Below, in pieces: positions 1 through 10,788 of a DNA stretch of 55,684 nucleotides. The position numbers and the translations under genes are program-made. Location: contig JAUJOF010000016.1 in assembly GCA_030447785.1 (NCBI GenBank), forward strand, positions 1 through 55,684, written 5' to 3'. Under the pieces are notes generated by a model. It ran no database searches. It saw only the letters and a program-made list of their open reading frames with translations, and was not told the origin of the DNA. The stretch's first letter is position 1. Each line of letters begins with the position of its first letter. The DNA comes from Solirubrobacteraceae bacterium (GTDB taxonomy: Bacteria; Actinomycetota; Thermoleophilia; Solirubrobacterales; Solirubrobacteraceae).

Positions 1-261
1 GTGACATGCGGCGCGCGGCGCGACGAATCGAAGAGATCGAGAGCGGCGCCGGCGAGTCGATCGACTGGTGGCAGCTCGCAGCTCCAAGAGGAAGAGCTGC
101 CTCACCTGACGCTCAAGCTCCGACGAGCTGAGAAACCGCCCCCCTCTCCCGGATCAAGCGTCACCAACGTCAACGCCCGATGCGCGAGAGCCTCGCTACA
201 CCAACCTCGCCGTCCTTCCCCAACAACCAGACGCACTTGCACTGAGTGCAGCAGCGTCTAC

Positions 262-285
262 ACGTATACGTTCCCGCGGGAACGT
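262..285. promoter_or_regulatory. Palindromic operator overlapping the start of the ribbon-helix-helix gene
   Basis: Positions 268-285 read ACGTTCCCGCGGGAACGT, a perfect 18-bp palindrome. It is preceded by the 10-bp palindrome ACGTATACGT at 262-271, and TGCACTGAGTGCA lies at 238-250. The last bases of the 18-bp palindrome overlap the GTG start at 284, so a bound protein would block expression of that gene. Autoregulation by the encoded ribbon-helix-helix protein is an inference. Confidence 0.55.
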
Positions 286-622
286 GTCTCGCAAGAAACG
301 GCCACGCCAGAAGGCGCCCGCAGCGCCGAAGCGACCCGCTCCGCAGGAGGCAACCCGCCGTGATCGCATGGCTCGCGTCCAGGTCGCCGACGACGTTTGG
401 TCGGACTTCCGCGCGCTCGCCGGCTACAAGCCGATGAGCGAGCTGTTGGGCGAGCTCGTCAGCAGGGAAGTCGAGAAGTACCGCTCGCAGAAGCTCCGCG
501 AGGGGGCACTGCAGGCCGACGAGCTCGTCGAGGCACTCGAGCGGGCGCGGGCGCAGCAGCAGGATCTCGCGGCAATCGTCGATCGTCTCGAGCGCTTGCA
601 GCACCGGACCCGCAGTGACTAA
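284..622 (+). CDS. Ribbon-helix-helix-like DNA-binding protein of the integrated element
   Basis: A 112-residue protein starting at GTG 284. It has a Lys/Arg/Pro-rich N-terminal tail (about residues 1-30). A short segment follows, beginning ARVQVADDVWSDFRAL and continuing through MSELLGELVSREVEKY, that has the strand-helix-helix spacing of MetJ/Arc-type domains. The C-terminal part (about 70-108) is charged and helical, likely a coiled coil. It lies 67 bp upstream of the excisionase-like gene in the same orientation and has a large palindrome across its start. A role in copy control, partition or autoregulated repression of the mobile element fits. The exact family is not recognised, and the start could be the internal ATG at residue 29. 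Confidence 0.5.
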   Translation: MSRKKRPRQKAPAAPKRPAPQEATRRDRMARVQVADDVWSDFRALAGYKPMSELLGELVSREVEKYRSQKLREGALQADELVEALERARAQQQDLAAIVDRLERLQHRTRSD

Positions 623-689
623 ACCGTCCTGACGACCCTGCTCGGCCTGCTCGGGCAGCCAGCCCGGCCGGCGCGTCCGTCATCAGGAC

Positions 690-968
690 GTGGATGCCCC
701 GCTGCTGACCCCGGCCGAAGTCGCAGAGCACTGCCGGGTCAGCACGAAGACGGTCCTGCGAGCCATCCGGAGCGGCTCGCTTCGAGCGGCTCGATTCGGG
801 TCGCGCGGTGCGTACCGGGTCCATCCCGCGGCGGTCGACGCGTGGATCGCTGCCTGTGAGTCGTTCTCCACGTCGAATCAGGCGCCGGCGCCGAGTCCTC
901 CTGACACCGCACCCGCTCGGGCGGCGCGGGGGCGAGCTCTCGATCGCGGCCGCCTCTTCCTCACATGA
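690..968 (+). CDS. Excisionase-like helix-turn-helix protein
   Basis: A 92-residue protein whose first 55 residues match the MerR-like helix-turn-helix of excisionase/DNA-binding family proteins. The pattern is LLTPAEVAEHCRVSTKTVLR, then a second helix with a basic turn and the HPAAVDAWI ending typical of HTH_17 domains. The C-terminal third is Pro/Ala-rich and probably disordered. The stop overlaps the integrase start (ATG at 965), so the two are translationally coupled. This is the usual layout of xis-int pairs in actinobacterial integrative elements. It probably directs excision of the element, though a purely regulatory role cannot be excluded. Confidence 0.75.
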   Translation: MDAPLLTPAEVAEHCRVSTKTVLRAIRSGSLRAARFGSRGAYRVHPAAVDAWIAACESFSTSNQAPAPSPPDTAPARAARGRALDRGRLFLT

Positions 969-2074
969 TCCACAAGCGCGAGCGCAAGCGACGCGATGGC
1001 AAGACGTACGCCGTCTACCGCGTGCGTTGGTACGACGCCGACGGTCGCGAGCGCAGCCGGACGTTCGACGCGCTTGCCGACGCGAAGGCATTCGAAGGCA
1101 AGGTCAGGACGCTCAAGCGCTCCGACGGCCTCTCGCAGCTCGACGCCGGCAGCGAGACCTTCGCGGACTTCGCCGCCGAGTGGTGGGAGCTCTACGCCAA
1201 GCCGAACCTCGAGAAGGCGACGCTCAAGAACTACGCGAGCATGTTCAACGGGCACCTGCTCCCGCGGATCGGCGACGTTCGGCTGCGTGACCTGAGCGTC
1301 CCGCTGCTCATGCGCCTGCGCGCGGACCTCGAAGCCGACGGTGTCGGCCGCGAGGCGATCCGCAAGTCGTTCGCCGTGCTGCAGAGCATCCTCCAGCGCG
1401 CAGTCGAGTGGGAGCGGATCCCGTCGAACCCGGCACGCGCGGTACGCAAGCCACCGATGCGCCGGGACCGCGCGATCACGCCGCTGCCGCCGGCGAAGAT
1501 CGAGGAGATCCGCCGCGCAATCCTCGAGAAGCACACCGTGAAGGACGCGACGCTCGTCTCGGTGCTCGCCTACGCCGGCCTGCGCCCTCAGGAAGCCGTC
1601 GCCCTGCAGTGGCGCCACGTCCGCCAGAACACGCTGCTCGTCGAGCAGGCGCTCGCCGACGGCACCTTCAAGGGCCAGAAGACCGGCAAGCCACCCCGGA
1701 CGGTCAAGCTCCTCGGTCCACTGCGCGAGGACCTCGCCGCGTGGCGCGCCGAGCAGCAGCCGGCCAGCGACACCGACCTCCTCTTCCCCGGCTCCGACGG
1801 CACCGCGTGGCGGGAGTACGACTGGCGCAACTGGCGCCGGCGCGTGTTCATGCCGGCCGCACGAGCAGCCGGCGTCGCGAACCCGCGTCCGTACGACCTG
1901 CGCCACTCGTTCGCGAGCCTCCTCATCCATGAAGGGCGCTTCTCGATCGTCGAGATCGCGGCGCAACTCGGCCACGACCCGAACACCTGTCTCTCGACGT
2001 ACGCGCACGTCATCGCCGAGCTCCAGGAGGCGCCGCGCCTTACGGCCGAGCAGCAGATCGCGCTCGCCCGCTAA
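965..2074 (+). CDS. int: Tyrosine recombinase / phage-type integrase
   Basis: A 369-residue site-specific recombinase. The N-terminal part (about 1-60) is an AP2-like arm-binding segment (RDGKTYAVYRVRWYDADGRE). It is followed by a SAM-like core-binding domain (about 65-160). The catalytic domain shows the first Arg in YAGLRPQEAVALQWRH, the H-x-x-R box in YDLRHSFASLL, a later GHDPNTCLSTYAHV segment with the histidine, and the nucleophilic Tyr. It overlaps the upstream excisionase by 4 bp. About 110 bp downstream is a tRNA-Thr on the opposite strand with its 3' end facing the integrase, the classic attachment arrangement. The element would extend leftwards out of the window. Confidence 0.93.
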   Translation: MIHKRERKRRDGKTYAVYRVRWYDADGRERSRTFDALADAKAFEGKVRTLKRSDGLSQLDAGSETFADFAAEWWELYAKPNLEKATLKNYASMFNGHLLPRIGDVRLRDLSVPLLMRLRADLEADGVGREAIRKSFAVLQSILQRAVEWERIPSNPARAVRKPPMRRDRAITPLPPAKIEEIRRAILEKHTVKDATLVSVLAYAGLRPQEAVALQWRHVRQNTLLVEQALADGTFKGQKTGKPPRTVKLLGPLREDLAAWRAEQQPASDTDLLFPGSDGTAWREYDWRNWRRRVFMPAARAAGVANPRPYDLRHSFASLLIHEGRFSIVEIAAQLGHDPNTCLSTYAHVIAELQEAPRLTAEQQIALAR

Positions 2075-2181
2075 TGCGGCCCAAATACGGCCCACAAGCG
2101 CCAGAGCCGCCAGCTCAGCCTCGGAGACATCGGCCTCTGATATTGGCAAAAGCCCCGCTAACACGAGGCCTCTGGTTCCAA

Positions 2182-2253
<72 letters not shown>

Positions 2254-2323
2254 GGCGGCACAGGGTAGCCGCCCGCCGCGGCGCCGCAGCCCCACAACGG
2301 GACTGCCGCCGGCGCCGCGCCGC

Positions 2324-3581
2324 CTAGGTGATCTTCATCCCCGAGATCGCCCGCGCGACCACCAGCCGCTGGATCTCCGAGGGTCCCCTCGAAGATGGTG
2401 TAGATCTTCGAGTCGCGGTGCATCCGCTCGACGGGAACTCGCGGGTGTAGCCGTTGCCGCCGAGTATCTGGATCGCGCGCTCGGTGGCCCAGACGGCGAC
2501 CTCGCCGGCCTTGAGCTTGGACATCGAGCCCTCGGCGTGGCTGAACGGCTTGCCGTTGCGCCCCATCCACGACGCGCGCCACACGAGCAGCCGGGCGCAG
2601 TCGATCTCCATCTTCATGTCGGCCAGCGTGAAGGCGATCGCCTGGTTCTCGATGATCTTCCTGCCGAACTGCTCGCGCTCCTTGGCGTAGTCGAGCGCGT
2701 ACTCAAACGCCGTGCGCGGGCGATGCCCAAGCGCCTGGGCGCCGACCGTCGGCCGCGAGACCTCGAAGGTCGACATGGCGGCCTGGCCGCGCGCCTTGCT
2801 CCCCTCGCGCGCCCGCGCGAGGCGCTCGTCGAGCTTCGCCTTGCCACCGAGCTGGCTCCCGCCGGGATCTTCACGTCGTCGAGGAAGACGTCGGCGGTGT
2901 GCGACGCGCGCAGGCCGTGCTTCTTGACCTTGGTCCCCATCTCCAGGCCGGGGGTGTCGGGACCGATGACGAAGGCCGCGTGCCGCGCGACCCAGCTGGG
3001 GGTCGACGGACGCGACGACGACGTGCACGTCGGCGATGCCGCCGTTGGTCGCCAGGCCTTCTGGCCGTTGAGCGTCCACTCGTTCGTGGTCTCGTCGTAG
3101 CGGGCGCGCGTGCGCAGCGCGCTCACATCAGAGCCCGCGTCCGGCTCGGAAGAGCAGAAGGCGCCGACCCTTCACGATCGTCGGCGTGCCGAAGCACTGC
3201 GGGACCCACTCGCCCATCTGCTCGGGGGTGCCGGAGGAGAAGATCCCGGCGACCGCGAGCGTGGTGCCCATGATCGCCATGCCGATGCCGGCGTCGCCCA
3301 GAACAGCTCCTCGTTGACGATCAGGAAGGTCAGCCCGGACTCGTCGGCGAAGAACTGGGCGATGGCCTCGAAGCCGTAGAGGCCGATCCTGGCGGCCTCC
3401 TGGATGACCGGCCAGGGCGTCTCCTCGCGCTCGTCCCCTCGTGGGCCGCGGGGCGGACGACGTTCTCGGCGAAGCCGTGGACCCACTCGCGGATGTCCTC
3501 GGGGTCCTGCGAGGCGCTCGAGGGTGAAGGGGCTCGCCTCGAGCCCGTCGACGGCATTCTCTCGGTGTCGGTAGCAGCCAT
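2324..3581 (-). CDS. Acyl-CoA dehydrogenase (multiply frameshifted)
   Basis: Reconstructed across several frames from ATG 3581 to the TAG at 2324, this is a full-length (about 400 residues) flavin-dependent acyl-CoA dehydrogenase. Visible pieces in order are REWVHGFAENVVRPAAHE, ESGLTFLIVNEELFW, YDETTNEWTLNGQKAW, and a C-terminal domain with AFEYALDYAKEREQFGRKI and AIQILGGNGYTREFP. It would introduce a trans-2 double bond into acyl-CoA substrates in fatty acid or side-chain oxidation. At least five frame changes are needed, which may be sequencing errors. It is divergent from a TetR gene, with a palindromic operator between them, so it is probably controlled by that regulator. Confidence 0.8.
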
Positions 3582-3590
3582 GTCCCGGAT

Positions 3591-3619
3591 TGTAACCGAC
3601 GTTTACACCGTCGGGTACA
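3591..3619. promoter_or_regulatory. TetR-type operator between acyl-CoA dehydrogenase and tetR
   Basis: TGTAACCGACG (3591-3601) and CGTCGGGTACA (3609-3619) form an inverted repeat with 10 of 11 matching positions around a 7-bp spacer. It sits in the 46-bp gap between divergent starts at 3581 and 3628, where it can control both genes. Confidence 0.7.
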
Positions 3620-3627
3620 GTACGCCC

Positions 3628-4311
3628 ATGACGCCTCGGAGGCGCCTCCTCGAGCGCGAGGAAGAGATCCTCGACGCGACCCGCGCGCTGTTCGACGACC
3701 AGGGGGTCGACAACGTGCGCGTGGCGCGGATCGCGCGCGCCGCGGGCATCAACAAGGCCCTCATCTACCGCCACTTCTCCTCCAAGGAGGAGCTGTTCGT
3801 GCTCACCGTGACGCGTTACCTGGGCGAGATCGAGCGCGAGCTGACGTCGGTGGACGTCGGTGCGCTGGGGCCCGAGGACGCGCTGGCGGGAGATGCCGGC
3901 CCCCGCGCCGCCCTGCTGCGCCACCGCGTTTCTGGACCTCGCCCTGCTGCTCATGCGCCGTCCGTTCGCCCAGCTGGCCGCGCGGGTCTCGGACGGAGTC
4001 CTGCTGCGCTTGGGCCAGGCCATGGCCGGCTGCCTGGGGCCCACCGCGGCGGTGCTGGCGGAGGAAGGCGCCGGGGCGCGTTCGTCATCGACGACCCCGA
4101 CCGTGGTGCCGCCCACCTGTACTCCCAGGCGCTGGGCACGCTGCACCTCGCCCGCCTGGGCATGGGCGTGCGCCGCGCGCCAACGGGGCCCCGAGACCTT
4201 CCCCGTCGACCCGGGCAGCGTCCGCCGCGCGGTGGTGACGATGCCCTCGCGCACGCGCGCGGGGCCGTGCATCGAACGGCGTGCTCGCGGTGTAGAGGCA
4301 CGACTGCCTAG
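3628..4311 (+). CDS. TetR-family transcriptional regulator (frameshifted)
   Basis: The protein starts at ATG 3628. The N-terminal 60 residues are a textbook TetR DNA-binding domain (EEILDATRALFDDQGVDNVR, then IARAAGINKALIYRHFSSKEEL). The ligand-binding half must be read across three frame changes at about 3.90, 4.07 and 4.19 kb (LLLMRRPFAQLAARVSDG, then FVIDDPDRGAAHLYSQALGT, then PETFPVDPGSVRRAVVT). The reconstructed length of about 225 residues is normal. It is divergent from the acyl-CoA dehydrogenase with a shared palindrome, suggesting it represses a fatty-acid or acyl-CoA oxidation function and is released by an acyl ligand. Confidence 0.8.
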   Translation: MTPRRRLLEREEEILDATRALFDDQGVDNVRVARIARAAGINKALIYRHFSSKEELFVLTVTRYLGEIERELTSVDVGALGPEDALAGDAGPRAALLRHRVSGPRPAAHAPSVRPAGRAGLGRSPAALGPGHGRLPGAHRGGAGGGRRRGAFVIDDPDRGAAHLYSQALGTLHLARLGMGVRRAPTGPRDLPRRPGQRPPRGGDDALAHARGAVHRTACSRCRGTTA

Positions 4312-4379
4312 GGCTTGTCGGTGGTCGCGAGCGTCGGCATGCCCAAGTCGCCCCCAGCGCAACGGTGAGCGCCAATCCC

Positions 4380-5031
4380 ATGTCCGAGCACACTCTCACC
4401 CCGCCGGTCCCCGGCCCTCGCGCGCCGAGCAGCTGCGCGCTTCGCCGCCCTGTTCGAGTCGCCCTGGCTCGATCGGCTCACGCGGGTACACCCCGCTGTG
4501 CCCGTGGTGATCTTCGGTCCGGTCATCGCGCTACTACTGGTCTTGGGCGTCCAGCAGGCCGGGGCGCTTGTCGCCGCGGGTCTGGTGGTCGGCGGCTATG
4601 CGCTGTGGACCCTCACCAGTACTGGCTGCACCGCGTCGTGTTCCACTTCGAGCCGGAGGACGGGATCGGCGCGCGGCTGCACTTCCTGATCCACGGGGTG
4701 CACCACGATCATCCCAACGATCCCAAGCGGCTGGTCGCCTCCCTCGGCCTCGGTCCCGCTGGCGGCGCTGTTCCTGGGTGCCTTCTACCACACGCTCGGC
4801 CCCGATCTGGGCGGCGCTGGGCGCGGGCTTCGTGGCCGGCTATCTCGCCTACGACATGACCCACTTCTGGCTGCACCGCGCACCGCAGGGGCGGATCGGC
4901 AGGTTCCTGCGCGAGTCGCACATGCGCCACCACTTCCAAGATCACGAGACGGGCTTCGGGGTCAGCGCCCCTACTGGGACCGCGTCTTCGGCACCGCGCC
5001 GGCCAGGCGCGCCACGCGCGCGCTTGACTAG
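4380..5031 (+). CDS. Fatty acid hydroxylase / sterol desaturase superfamily protein (frameshifted)
   Basis: A reconstructed integral membrane protein of about 215 residues beginning at ATG 4380. After a hydrophobic pair of helices (VVIFGPVIALLLVLGV) it carries the His clusters of the di-iron FA-hydroxylase superfamily: WLHRVVFHFE, LIHGVHHDHPND, FWLHRAP and SHMRHHFQDHE. These residues bind the two irons that hydroxylate or desaturate a lipid in the membrane. The end, APYWDRVFGTAP, is typical of carotenoid or fatty acid hydroxylases. At least three frame changes occur at about 4.46, 4.61-4.76 and 4.97 kb. The substrate is unknown. Confidence 0.8.
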
Positions 5032-5127
5032 AACATCCGCTGGTTGACGGTGGGGCCCGGTTCACCCCCTGAGCGGGGGGTAGATCGCTACGCACAGAAG
5101 CACATCGAGCGACCAGCGGAGCCCGCG

Positions 5128-5672
5128 ATGCCGGGCGCGTCCCGTCCCATCCCAGCCACCAGACCGTCCGCCTCGGCAAGGGAAAGCACGCGTCGTCGCA
5201 CGACGGGGCGTGCGTCAGCGGAGGTGGCGTCCATACGCTGGCCGGCGAGCCCTTCACCGACCAGCCGCGCTCGGTCTGCCGCGTGATCGCCGCCTATCTG
5301 CGCGCCTACAACGACGGCGCGGACGATCAGCAGCGCCAGCAGCTCTACGGGGTCGCGGCGCGCGTGGTGGGAACCCGGGACGGCCGCGAGGTGGAGCGCC
5401 GGCGCGCCGAGCTGCGCGCGGCCTGATGGTCGAACTGCACACCGCAACCGCGCCTGCGCCGCTGGCTGCGCCCATCACCGCCGGTCTGCCTGCACGACGA
5501 GGCGCTGGAGGCGACCGGGGTCAGCTGGCGCGGATGTTGCTGCGCGACCGCGACGGCACGTCCGAGCGAGTGCTGGCGATCGTCGACGAGCTGGTGGCCA
5601 TCCGCGCCGGCGACACCACCGGCGATCCGGCGGCGTGGAGCGCGGCGCCGAAGCCCGCGCCGCCGCCCTCGC
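5128..5672 (+). CDS. Conserved actinobacterial protein of unknown function (frameshifted)
   Basis: Read across frames, this stretch contains HQTVRLGKGKHASSHDGACV, then LAGEPFTDQPRSVCRVIAAY and LRAYNDGADDQQRQQLYG. I recall this pattern from soil actinobacterial proteins of unknown function. A second part (about 5426-5660) gives MLLRDRDGTSERVLAIVDEL and may belong to the same polypeptide or a following one. There is no recognisable catalytic motif. The start is not certain. It is followed directly by the small NrtS-like membrane protein. Confidence 0.4.
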
Positions 5673-5887
5673 GTGAACGCGGTCGGAGAGGCGCTGGCCT
5701 ACCGCGCTCAGCGCCGCCTGCGCCGGACGTTGCGCATCGCGCTGATCGTCGGCTTGATCCTCAGCGCGGTCAACCAGGGCAATATCATTCTCGCCGGCGA
5801 TGCGACCGCCCTGGTCTGGGTGAAGTGCGCCTGAACTTCTGCGTGCCCTTCATCGTCAGCAACCTGGGGTTGCTCAGCGGACGGTGA
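5673..5887 (+). CDS. nrtS: NrtS-like two-helix membrane protein (frameshifted)
   Basis: A short protein (about 71 residues) starting at GTG 5673. It has a basic N-terminus, a first membrane helix (IALIVGLILSAVNQGNIILA) and a second after a frame change at about 5832 (ALNFCVPFIVSNLGLLSG). The N-Q-G-x-I-x-x-A-G loop and the C-terminal VPFxVSNLG segment match the small nitrate/nitrite transporter NrtS family as I recall it. Its role here would be nitrate or nitrite passage across the membrane, but no nitrate-assimilation gene is adjacent. The frameshift is the loss of one C in GCCCTGAAC. Confidence 0.6.
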
Positions 5888-5919
5888 GCCGAGACGGCTC
5901 GGGGGCAAGGTGGTCTGCC

Positions 5920-7813
<1,894 letters not shown>

Positions 7814-7872
7814 CGCCCTACGACACTCGCGCCGGCCACGAGCGCGAGGCCCGCGCACGGATGTGGAGCTGA

Positions 7873-7954
7873 TGGCGGGGGCAGGATTCGAACCTGCGAA
7901 GGCAGAGCCAAGCGGTTTACAGCCGCTCCCGTTTGACCGCTTCGGTACCCCGCC
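7873..7954 (-). tRNA. tRNA-Tyr (GTA)
   Basis: On the minus strand the acceptor GGCGGGG pairs fully with CCCCGCC, followed by discriminator A. The anticodon arm is GCGGCTGTAAACCGC with anticodon GTA. There is a long variable arm, as expected for tRNA-Tyr, and a T-arm GCAGGTTCGAATCCTGC. CCA is not encoded. Confidence 0.95.
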
Positions 7955-8137
7955 GGGGTCGGTGAGGATAGCGATCAGGCCGTGAGCGGACGCCCCGGTT
8001 CGATCGCCCACCCGGCATGCCCAGGACGGCCGAGACGGATCGCGTGCCGCTGCCGACCTCCTCAGCGGGGATCAACCAGCGGGATCCGTCTGCCACGAGA
8101 ACGGAGCGGCGGCATCACGTGGGTAGAAACGTCGTTC

Positions 8138-8477
8138 TCAGTCGGACGGAACGGGCACCCGCCTGAGCTGGCGCCGGGCGTACTCGCGCTCGGTGCGATT
8201 CCCCGTCGCCTCGAGCTCATAGAGCGCGCGTGTGAGCGTCGGCCAGCGCACCGCCGCGCCGGCCCGCTCGCGCTCGATGGCCCACGCCGCCGCCGGGCGC
8301 GATCGCCGCGCGCGGTTGCACGGGCGGCAGGCGAGCACGAGGTTGGCCTCGTGGGTGCGTCCGCGGCGCAGCGCGCGGCACCACGTGGTCGAGCGTGCGG
8401 TCCTGAGGCCAGACCTCGCGGTCGCACCACACGCAGCACGGCCCGTCGCGCTCCTCGATGCGCTCGCGCAGGCTCAC
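8138..8477 (-). CDS. HNH endonuclease (one frameshift)
   Basis: A small HNH nuclease of about 113 residues starting at GTG 8477. It begins with LRERIEERDGPCCVWCDREV, the first zinc-binding Cys pair. Then come DRTLDHVVPR with the catalytic D-H, and after a frame change near 8.38 kb THEANLVLACRPCNRARRSR with the second Cys pair and the N of the motif. The arrangement C-x2-C, DH, N, C-x2-C is that of McrA-like stand-alone HNH proteins common in actinobacteria. It follows the sigma factor gene by 11 bp on the same strand, so it may be co-transcribed. Its biological target is unknown. Confidence 0.8.
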
Positions 8478-8488
8478 GCCGCGCGAGC

Positions 8489-9636
8489 TTACGATGCGTC
8501 GCGCAGCCGTTGGGCCTCGGGCAGCGCCTCGAGCTTCTTGAGCGTGTGGTTCTCGATCTGGCGGATCCGCTCGCGGGTGACCTTGAAGGCGCGGCCGACC
8601 TCCTCGAGCGTCCGGGGCGGCCGCCGGTCAGGCCGAAGCGCATCTCGATCACCTCGCGCTCGCGCACCGGCAGGGCACTGAGGGCGCGGCGGACGTTCTC
8701 GCGGCGCATGGTGTCGGCGGCCAGCTCGAAGGGGACTCGGCGCCGTCGTCCTCGACGAAGTCGCTGAGCGAGGTGTCCTCCTCGTCGCCGACGGGCTTCT
8801 CCAGGGAGATCGGCTGCTGGCTCATGCGCAGGATGTCGCGCACCTCGGGGGCGGTGACCTCGAGGTGCGCGGCGATCTCCTCGGGCGTGGGCTCACGGCC
8901 GAGGGCCTGCACGAGCTGGCGCTCCACCTGCACGACCTTGTTGAGCTTCTCGACCATGTGCACGGGGATGCGGATCGTGCGCCCCTTGTCGGCGATCGCG
9001 CGCGTGACCGCCTGGCGGATCCACCACGTCGCGTAGGTCGAGAACTTGTAGCCGCGGCGGTGGTCGAACTTCTCCACGGCGCGGATCAGGCCCAGCGATC
9101 CTCTCCTGGATGAGATCCAGGAACGTCAGCCCGCGGCCCAGGTAGCCCTTGGCGATGGAGACCACCAGGCGCAGGTTGGCCTCCACCATGTGCTGCTTGG
9201 CGCCCATGTCGCCGCGCTCGATGCGCTTGGCCAGCGCGATCTCCTCGGGGGCGGTGAGCAGCGGTACCCGACCGATGGAGCGCAGGTAGAGGCGCAACGA
9301 GTCCAGCGACGGCTCGACCGTGAGGTCGATCTCCGCCCGGCGCGGCGCGACGTCGCCCGCGCCGGCGGCCTTGCGCGCCTCGGCGGCGGCCTCCACGCGG
9401 GCCGCCTCCGGGGTGCCCAGCGCCCGGCCGTCGGCGCCGACCACGTCGACGCCCTGGTCGGCCAGGTAGCCGTGCAGCTCGGAGACCTGCTCCTGGTGAC
9501 CTCGACCTCCTCGAGCGCCGAGGCCAGCGCGTCGAAGCGCACGAATCCTCGCTCGAGACCTTCCGTGACGACCGGGCGCAGCTCTTCCAGTTCGTGGATC
9601 GGCGCCTCGTCGGCCAGCAGCGCGTCAGACTCCATT
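8489..9636 (-). CDS. Primary-type RNA polymerase sigma factor (sigma-70, frameshifted)
   Basis: Reconstructed from ATG 9636, about 380 residues. It has a short N-terminal 1.1-like region ([20 protein letters not shown]) and region 1.2 ([20 protein letters not shown]). Region 2 is highly conserved ([40 protein letters not shown]). Region 3 is EERQL-like ([20 protein letters not shown]). Region 4 ends with the helix-turn-helix ([20 protein letters not shown]). The [21 protein letters not shown] box is typical of RpoD/HrdB-class factors that bind -10 elements. Frame changes occur at about 8.62, 8.74, 9.10 and 9.50 kb. It may be the housekeeping sigma or a close paralog. The short region 1 leaves that open. 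Confidence 0.88.
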
Positions 9637-9719
9637 CTTCCCTTCCCTTTTTCACCAGGGGACCATCTCGGCCTGCGTGAGTAATAGCACAAGGAGGCGC
9701 GATCTCGTGACTGGCCTCC

Positions 9720-10719
9720 ATGGACGGCATGGAGCCCACGAGCACACTGCCCGACGTGCAGGCCTCGCTCCCGCGCCTTCGCGTGAGCCTCTCACGGGTG
9801 GGCGTCACCGAGGTGGAGAAGATCGTCCGCCTACGGGTGGGCGACCACGAGCAGCTCTTCCGCGCGCCTCTCCTGCTTCGTCGATCTGGGGCCCCGGCAG
9901 AAGGGCGCGCACATGTCGCGCTTCGAGGAGACCGTCAACGAGGCCATCGGCGAGGTCGTCCTCGGCGAGGCGGCCTTCCGCGCCGAGCAGCTGGCCGACC
10001 ACATCGCGCGCCTGGTGCGCGACCGCCAGGGCGCCCAGCGCGCGGAGGTGACCATCTCCGCGCGCTACCCCGAGCACAAGCCGGCGCCGGTGAGCGGCGT
10101 CCTGACCCAGGAGATCTACACGCTGCACGGCACCGCGGTGGCCTCCGCCGCGGGCACCCGCCGGCTCATCGGGGTCACCGCCCAGGGCATGACCGCCTGC
10201 CCGTGCGCCCAGCAGCTCGTCGCCGGTCGCGCGCGCGAGCGCCTCGGCGAGGAGGGCTTCGACGATGCGCAGGTCGCCCGTATCCTCGAGGCCGTGCCCG
10301 TGGCCACCCACAACCAGCGCGGGCTGGGCACGCTGCACGTCGGCTGCCCCGAGGGCTCGACGACCGACATCGCCGCCCATACCCTGCTGGCCATCGTGGA
10401 GGACGCCATGAGCTCGGAGGTCTACGAGCTGATGAAGCGCTCCGACGAGGGCAGCGTGGTCGAGAAGGCCCACCGCCGCCCCCGCTTCGTGGAGGACTGT
10501 GTGCGCGAGATGATCGGTGGGGTGGTCGAGCGCCTGGACTTCCTCGACGAGGACGCCTTCGTCTCCGCCCGCCAGGAGAACCTGGAGACGATCCACCAGC
10601 ACGACGTCGTGGCCGAGCGCTTCGGCCTGCTGGGCGAGCTGCGCCACGAGCTGGACACCGCAGAGCACGCCGCCCACCACACGTCGATGCGCGAGTGGCT
10701 GGATGCAGCGCCCGTCTGA
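9720..10719 (+). CDS. folE2: GTP cyclohydrolase FolE2/MptA type (one frameshift)
   Basis: Starts at ATG 9720 (an alternative is 9729) and reads DVQASLPRLRVSLSRVGVTE, the N-terminus of the FolE2 (COG1469) family. After a frame change at about 9.87 kb come CFVDLGPRQKGAHMSRFEET, EVTISARYPEHKPAPVSG, GVTAQGMTACPCAQ with the catalytic Cys region, and ATHNQRGLGTLHVGCPE. This enzyme opens the GTP ring to dihydroneopterin triphosphate, the first step of folate and other pterin synthesis, using Zn or Mn and replacing FolE. It is divergent from the sigma factor operon. Confidence 0.9.
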
Positions 10720-10754
10720 CGCACGCCGGGGCGCCAGGACGCCCGCAAGCGGGG

Positions 10755-10771
10755 ACCCGCATACCGCGGGT
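10755..10771. terminator. Hairpin between convergent folE2 and ABC permease
   Basis: ACCCGC (10755-10760) and GCGGGT (10766-10771) form a 6-bp stem with a 5-base loop in the 69-bp gap between convergent genes. There is no U-tract. It may act as a weak bidirectional terminator. Confidence 0.35.
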
Positions 10772-10788
10772 GGCCGGCGCGCCGCGCC

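Noticed and set aside
1..283. A gene at the left edge
   Set aside because: An open frame covers 1-363 but has low-complexity Arg/Ser/Pro composition, no recognisable family and conflicts with the palindromes and the gene at 284. I see only regulatory sequence here.
878..2164. Long antisense open frame opposite the integrase (and similar long antisense frames opposite rbcL, ppc and grdC)
   Set aside because: High GC content creates long antisense frames. The forward proteins have clear family motifs and the antisense ones do not.
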